Assembly (NCBI GenBank): GCA_900095095.1
Contig: FMBT01000628.1
Coordinates: forward strand, 1 to 33,695
Source of the DNA: Fragilariopsis cylindrus CCMP1102
Lineage: Eukaryota; Bacillariophyta; Bacillariophyceae; Bacillariales; Bacillariaceae
Direction of reading: 5' to 3'
Length of the DNA: 33,695 nt
Shown here: positions 30,074 to 33,695 of the stretch, in pieces
Numbering within the stretch: the stretch's first letter is position 1
Layout: every line of letters starts with the position of its first letter
Position numbers and translations under genes: made by a program
The notes under the pieces: model-generated
Told to the model about the DNA's origin: nothing
The model's database searches: none
What the model saw: only the letters and a program-made list of their open reading frames with translations

Positions 30074-31668
30074 AACCCTTTGGTAAATCTGATTGGGAGC
30101 TCTTTCAGCATGTCTCGAACCCACACCTTCAAAAGGCCCTGAAAACACTCCGTAATGGCGATTGCTGTCGATTGAAATTTCAATCGCAAAACATTTGGTC
30201 TGATCACCAAGGCGCGAGTGTCTTGTCTCGTCAGGTTTTCTTAGATCTTGTCAAAGCCATGCAACGACAACATATGCAACTTTTGTGCTGTGCAGATCTT
30301 AACATTGTCGGCGCCTCGGCAGGGACGTTTTTCTTTCAGAAGGAACCTGAGGATCGGCAAACACAACTCGCCTGTCTTCAACTGGGTCACGTTGACAAGG
30401 TGCGCATCGTTCAACTACCAGAATCTGAAATTGAAGCTTTCGGACGCATTCTTTCCACCAACTGGAAGTACGGTGTATCCGTAAACAACAAGTATGGCCT
30501 ACGTGGCTATAAACTAAATGGTCAACCTTGGATGGCCATGGAAACAAGCAATTCAAAGCACATTGATGTATGCAAGCTTGTAATCAGTATGTTGAGATAC
30601 ATGGAATCCAACGGATGGAGTCGAGTTGTACCCTTTGACTGTACCACCTCTGACTATGATGCCGATTCACTACTCTTCTTTCGTGATGGGTTGGGGTTCG
30701 AGCAACCAAAGTCCGAGTTTTGTGCCGTCGCGCTAGAACGCATGCACAAGATTCGGCTCATTGGATCGTCTGATGAGCTGTCGCGGTCTGCCTTTGAGAG
30801 TGCTGTTCGCAAGCACTGGAGAAGTGGCGTCAGTGAAACGAATAACTTTCAAGATTCCCGACAAATCAAATGTATTGGTCGGCCTTGGTACCCACACACG
30901 ACGGAGGAAAACATTGCTTCTGCTAAGCTCGTATGTGGTGTTTTGCAAGAGCTGTGGAGTCTCGGTTGGCGATGGCATTGTGCGATTGACATGTCCGTCT
31001 CGGTAGAAGACAAGTCTACTTTTTTCCTTTCAAGGAATAATCTAACGGCAACATCGGATGATGGTAGCCAGATTGGATGTCTGCAACCAAAAGGAAGTGG
31101 CAAGGTCAATATCGTGTCATTTCCAAAATCAATTTTGCAGCGAGTGATTGTTGGCATTCAAAGGAAAAACTGGAATGTGCCGCTCCTAAAGATTGAAATG
31201 CATGGCGCTAATTGCGCGACGGTGAAATTTCAGTGCGCAGACTTGCATCGAGGATGCAGCACTAACCAAATGATTCGAACCGACAAGATATACACGGATC
31301 TACTAACAATTGTCGGTGGCTCTTCCGAAGGAGTCACTATTCTGGGTTCGGCTGACATTTCGGGCCAACATTCTTCAAGCAATGACAGCATGGCTTCTTC
31401 CTTGGATACGGACGCCTTTTTCTTTTCGTTTGCCACATCGGGTGGTGCTGTACCGATGACACCCGAAGTTCGGAATGTGAATCGGAATTCTATATCCAGT
31501 GGCGCGCATACACCACAAACATTCTTAGTCACCATACCACCTAATATCTATCCTGGTATGCAATTTACTGTCAATGCAAATGGACAACGATTTATGGTCA
31601 CCTGTCCACCAGATGCTGGACCGAATCGCAAAGTACGAATTGTACCACCACCACCGTTCTCGTCCTAA
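30016..31668 (+). CDS. Tetra-repeat protein of unknown function with C-terminal PPG-type module (element cargo)
   Basis: The function is unknown. It is a single exon of 550 residues. Four tandem repeats of about 95-110 residues span roughly 24-107, 128-223, 245-338 and 363-471. Repeats 2 and 3 share a hydrophobic strand (KVRIV or KIRLI), a helix ending in W, a GxPW turn (NGQPW, IGRPW), a K-L-V helix ending in GW, and a closing D..D(K)S..FF (DSLLFFR, DKSTFFLSR). Repeats 1 and 4 keep mainly the ending (TFFFQ, DAFFFSF). I recall uncharacterised fungal proteins with similar GxPW/GW/DKDTLFF repeats. Residues 500-547 (TFLVTIPPNIYPGMQFTV, then NGQRFMVTCPP) form a separate module I associate with stramenopile proteins. 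The gene is less AT-rich than its neighbours and lacks their Asn/Gln runs. It lies inside terminal inverted repeats. No transposase motif, signal peptide or membrane helix is seen. Confidence 0.8.
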   Translation: MPEVQTISLYRYSGSKALIQPFGKSDWELFQHVSNPHLQKALKTLRNGDCCRLKFQSQNIWSDHQGASVLSRQVFLDLVKAMQRQHMQLLCCADLNIVGASAGTFFFQKEPEDRQTQLACLQLGHVDKVRIVQLPESEIEAFGRILSTNWKYGVSVNNKYGLRGYKLNGQPWMAMETSNSKHIDVCKLVISMLRYMESNGWSRVVPFDCTTSDYDADSLLFFRDGLGFEQPKSEFCAVALERMHKIRLIGSSDELSRSAFESAVRKHWRSGVSETNNFQDSRQIKCIGRPWYPHTTEENIASAKLVCGVLQELWSLGWRWHCAIDMSVSVEDKSTFFLSRNNLTATSDDGSQIGCLQPKGSGKVNIVSFPKSILQRVIVGIQRKNWNVPLLKIEMHGANCATVKFQCADLHRGCSTNQMIRTDKIYTDLLTIVGGSSEGVTILGSADISGQHSSSNDSMASSLDTDAFFFSFATSGGAVPMTPEVRNVNRNSISSGAHTPQTFLVTIPPNIYPGMQFTVNANGQRFMVTCPPDAGPNRKVRIVPPPPFSS

Positions 31669-32282
31669 AATTGCAACATAGAATATATATGTGTACATAT
31701 ATATATATATAAATATATATATAGAGAGATACGTATATATATATATATATATATGTTGAAAGGCTTTCAGCCAAAAGGCTTATGCCTTTAGGCTAAATCC
31801 ATAACCCAGATATTGTAACGGCCAGTCATAATAAGTGTGTCAATATCTGGAGACTAACATTTAGAATATAGCCCATAAATTATAGATAACGTTGTTATCA
31901 CACAGGAGTAATAGTGTACATACTGAAACGTGACTAGCACAACCATACTGTACAACATCGCGGTATCTCAGAAACGACGTTAAAACAACACCAATTACAT
32001 TAGTACTACAGTGTTACAGCATTTCTGATTACCGTGTATACCGCACATGGGGCATATTTAACAGTGAATCAGTTTCACAACCCCCACACACGAAAATAAA
32101 ACTGCTTAATCTGTAGAACCTCATCATTTCGTACAAAATCGCGAAACTTGACGACAACAACAAAAATTGCATCATTTTTCAACTAAGACGACGATTAGAG
32201 GCGACGGCAGCTTCAATTATAGCAAAAGCAGTCCAGCGAATTTCTCGCAAAACAACAGAGAACACTACAGTATCTGATAAGT
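31669..32282. other. AT-repeat and intergenic stretch inside the element
   Basis: After the stop codon are a (TA)n-rich tract (31683-31756) and an interleaved hairpin-forming stretch (AGCCAAAAGGCTTATGCCTT, about 31770-31790) that could lie in the 3' end of the transcript. The remainder is unique. The last ~150 bp lead into the gag-like remnant and may be its leader. Confidence 0.5.
31683..31756. repeat. TA-rich microsatellite
   Basis: Interrupted TATATA runs lie immediately 3' of the cargo gene. Confidence 0.9.
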
Positions 32283-32747
32283 TTGCAGGACGACGATTTG
32301 GAACCGTGGGAGCTACATATTAATCATCTTGACGACACGGATTTGAACTTTCACATCACCAACACATCCGAATATAGCATCGGCTACTGTAACTTGTGCT
32401 ATAAAAACGGCTCATTAGGTAGTAGCTGCTCCACCACAAAGTTGTGGTCAAGGCGTGTATCTATTATGGCATTATTCTCAGCAACAACGTTAGACGATAT
32501 GATGAAGTCGTTTCCGACGCACAATATTGTGCCCATCATCGGACGACCAACTTACAAAGTGCTAAAGCCGCTCGACATCAAAGGCCTGCACACATGCGCG
32601 AAGGCAATTTCATCGCAACAAGTACAAGGCCACCTGTATCTAACTACAACCGAAGAAGAAACCAGCAAACGTACATCAACATTACGTCAAGTACCAAAAC
32701 AACTAACAAATGAACCTACATTACCCGACAAAGCCACCGCGTTTTAG
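32283..32747 (+). pseudogene. Retrotransposon gag-like remnant
   Basis: A 154-codon frame contains SFPTHNIVPIIGRPTYKVLK and then LHTCAKAISS..GHLYLTT. This resembles the 'P.I.G.PTY..L..L...L..NA.SV.S.LG...HG.L.L' segment I recall from gag-like parts of algal Copia-type retrotransposons. The upstream part (WELHINHLDDTDLNFHI) may be a diverged N-terminus. No protease, integrase or reverse transcriptase follows, and the frame ends early, so it looks like a decayed fragment. The first codon is TTG, so 32283 marks only the open frame, not a real start. It lies within the terminal inverted repeats of the surrounding element. Confidence 0.45.
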
Positions 32748-32816
32748 GTTCAACAAGTCAACCAAACGCCACGACAAATTAATCAAAGGGAATTACAGCT
32801 TAATCACAACTTAATC

Positions 32817-32903
32817 GATTAAGTTATGAACGTTATATATTAAAAACAGTTAAATCGCCGGAATACAGCGTCTATCCGTGATTAAGTCTTGGTACGTTTC
32901 TTC
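32817..32903 (-). repeat. Right terminal inverted repeat
   Basis: Inverted match to 29779-29854, with TCCGTGATTAAGTCT as the best-conserved core. Confidence 0.75.
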
Positions 32904-33170
32904 CAGTACTAATAGCTCCAAGTTTCTGTCGCTCGATGGACAATCAATTTAGCTTCTGTATGATGGAAAAACAGCAGTAGAATTCTTTTATGTCAGAAAA
33001 TCCAATGTAGCGATACTTAAGTATTTAAATTTTGGAAAAGAAATAGTTGTTCTACAGTACTAATAGCCCCAACTTTCTGTCGCTCGATGGACAATCTATT
33101 AGATACTGTATGTGGAAAAACAGTAGTAGAATTCATATGTAGAGTGAATGAACTATTTGAATTTCGAAGC
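32904..33170 (+). repeat. Tandem ~150-bp units: one interrupted by the element, the other the empty site
   Basis: CAGTACTAATAGC..TTTCTGTCGCTCGATGGACAATC..GGAAAAACAG.AGTAGAATTC occurs at 32904-32985 and at 33055-33135. The second copy is preceded by the flank that now sits left of the element (TTTTGGAAAAGAAAT..TTCTACAG, 33030-33057 and 29751-29778). Confidence 0.8.
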
Positions 33171-33695
33171 AGAATTTTTATTACGAGCCATTACGCCACG
33201 CAATGCGTCGCTTATTCAAGCTATTCCTGTACTGCACTTACTTAGCTTATGAAATTGTGGCGTGCGTTCTTTTTTCTAGCTGGCCTACCTTGATTAATAA
33301 AAATATAATCAATTCTTTTATAAGCCTCGAAATCATCAATTTCATCCACCAACCCTTTTCATTATGAGTTAAGAACACGCCATTATCAATTTGATTTTGA
33401 AATTATCTGTAGAATTGAGGATCTTTTATTCTTAATTTCAACCAGTTATTAACGACGTTATTAATTCTAGTAGCTTTGAATTTCCTGGTGTATGAGAAAG
33501 TGATCGACCCTGTTGGAATAATACATCCGTCAAATGATGGACATTCGATCCATTTGCATGTTTTCTGCTGCTGGTCCACCTGTGTTCCATTAAATGAAGC
33601 ATTTTATAACTTTTTCGGGAAATAGTTTTGTGTTAATATTACCCGTGTCGGTAATAGGTAAGTGTTCACTTACAAAACCTAATAACCTTTTAAGA
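33171..33695. other. AT-rich sequence to the window end
   Basis: No gene or repeat is recognised in the last ~520 bp. Confidence 0.4.

Larger units (their letters stand above)
29779..32903 (+). mobile_element. Terminal-inverted-repeat element carrying a non-transposase gene; 3-bp TSD
   Basis: The left end GAAGGAAACGAGACTTAATC and the right end, read on the minus strand as GAAGAAACGTACCAAGACTT, begin imperfect terminal inverted repeats of about 75-90 bp (29779-29854 and 32817-32903). Both include ACTTAATCACGGA, GGCGA(C/T)TTAACTGTTTT and a CATAACT block. CAG flanks both sides (29776-29778 and 32904-32906). The flanks, joined at one CAG, reproduce 33030-33135, an apparent unfilled copy of the target. 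Inside are the 550-residue gene and a gag-like remnant. A 3-bp duplication is known for PIF/Harbinger and CACTA elements, but no DDE transposase is seen, so it is non-autonomous or a captured segment. Confidence 0.65.

Overview
The window looks like nuclear DNA of a single-celled eukaryote, most likely a diatom or another stramenopile. The evidence is small spliceosomal introns (68 to 284 nt, GT..AG), long Asn/Gln/Asp/Ser homopolymers in the proteins, AT-rich intergenic DNA, and a set of families common in such genomes: a C5 DNA methyltransferase, a CCCH zinc-finger protein, a membrane FkbM-like methyltransferase, an alpha/beta hydrolase, a membrane multicopper oxidase, a prolyl-4-hydroxylase-like dioxygenase and a GT32-type glycosyltransferase. 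The taxon is inferred from style and family content, not from a marker gene.

Layout. 1-367 (minus): 5' end of a small membrane-protein gene running off the window. 767-1112: a short inverted-repeat element. 1580-4008 (minus): two-exon cytosine DNA methyltransferase. 4009-7778: a gene-poor stretch that holds copy A of a repeat family (about 5.94-7.29 kb). 8009-10989 (minus): two-exon CCCH protein. 11541-11889: second copy of the short element, inverted and with a 6-bp target duplication. 12172-13872 (minus): type II membrane methyltransferase-like protein. 13873-16238: no gene. 16239-17540 (plus): alpha/beta hydrolase. 19010-21462 (minus): two-exon multicopper oxidase, divergent from 22295-23689 (plus), a 2-oxoglutarate dioxygenase. 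24188-25647 (minus): two-exon glycosyltransferase.

The right-hand third is built from mobile DNA. 25.86-29.65 kb is a fold-back element with related inverted ends, two opposed satellite arrays (unit about 190 bp in the right arm) and a palindromic centre. Next to it, 29779-32903 has imperfect terminal inverted repeats, a 3-bp CAG target duplication and an apparent empty-site copy at 33030-33135. This second element carries an intact 550-residue gene that does not look like a transposase (four tandem ~95-residue repeats plus a C-terminal module) and a decayed retrotransposon gag-like stretch. The cargo gene is less AT-rich than its neighbours, so it may have been captured or transferred.

Functionally, the multicopper oxidase, prolyl-hydroxylase-like enzyme, glycosyltransferase and FkbM-like protein all carry predicted signal or membrane sequences and would act in the secretory pathway or at the cell surface. 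The DNA methyltransferase sits in repeat-rich DNA of the kind such enzymes often silence, but nothing here shows a direct link. No tRNA, rRNA or CRISPR was recognised.
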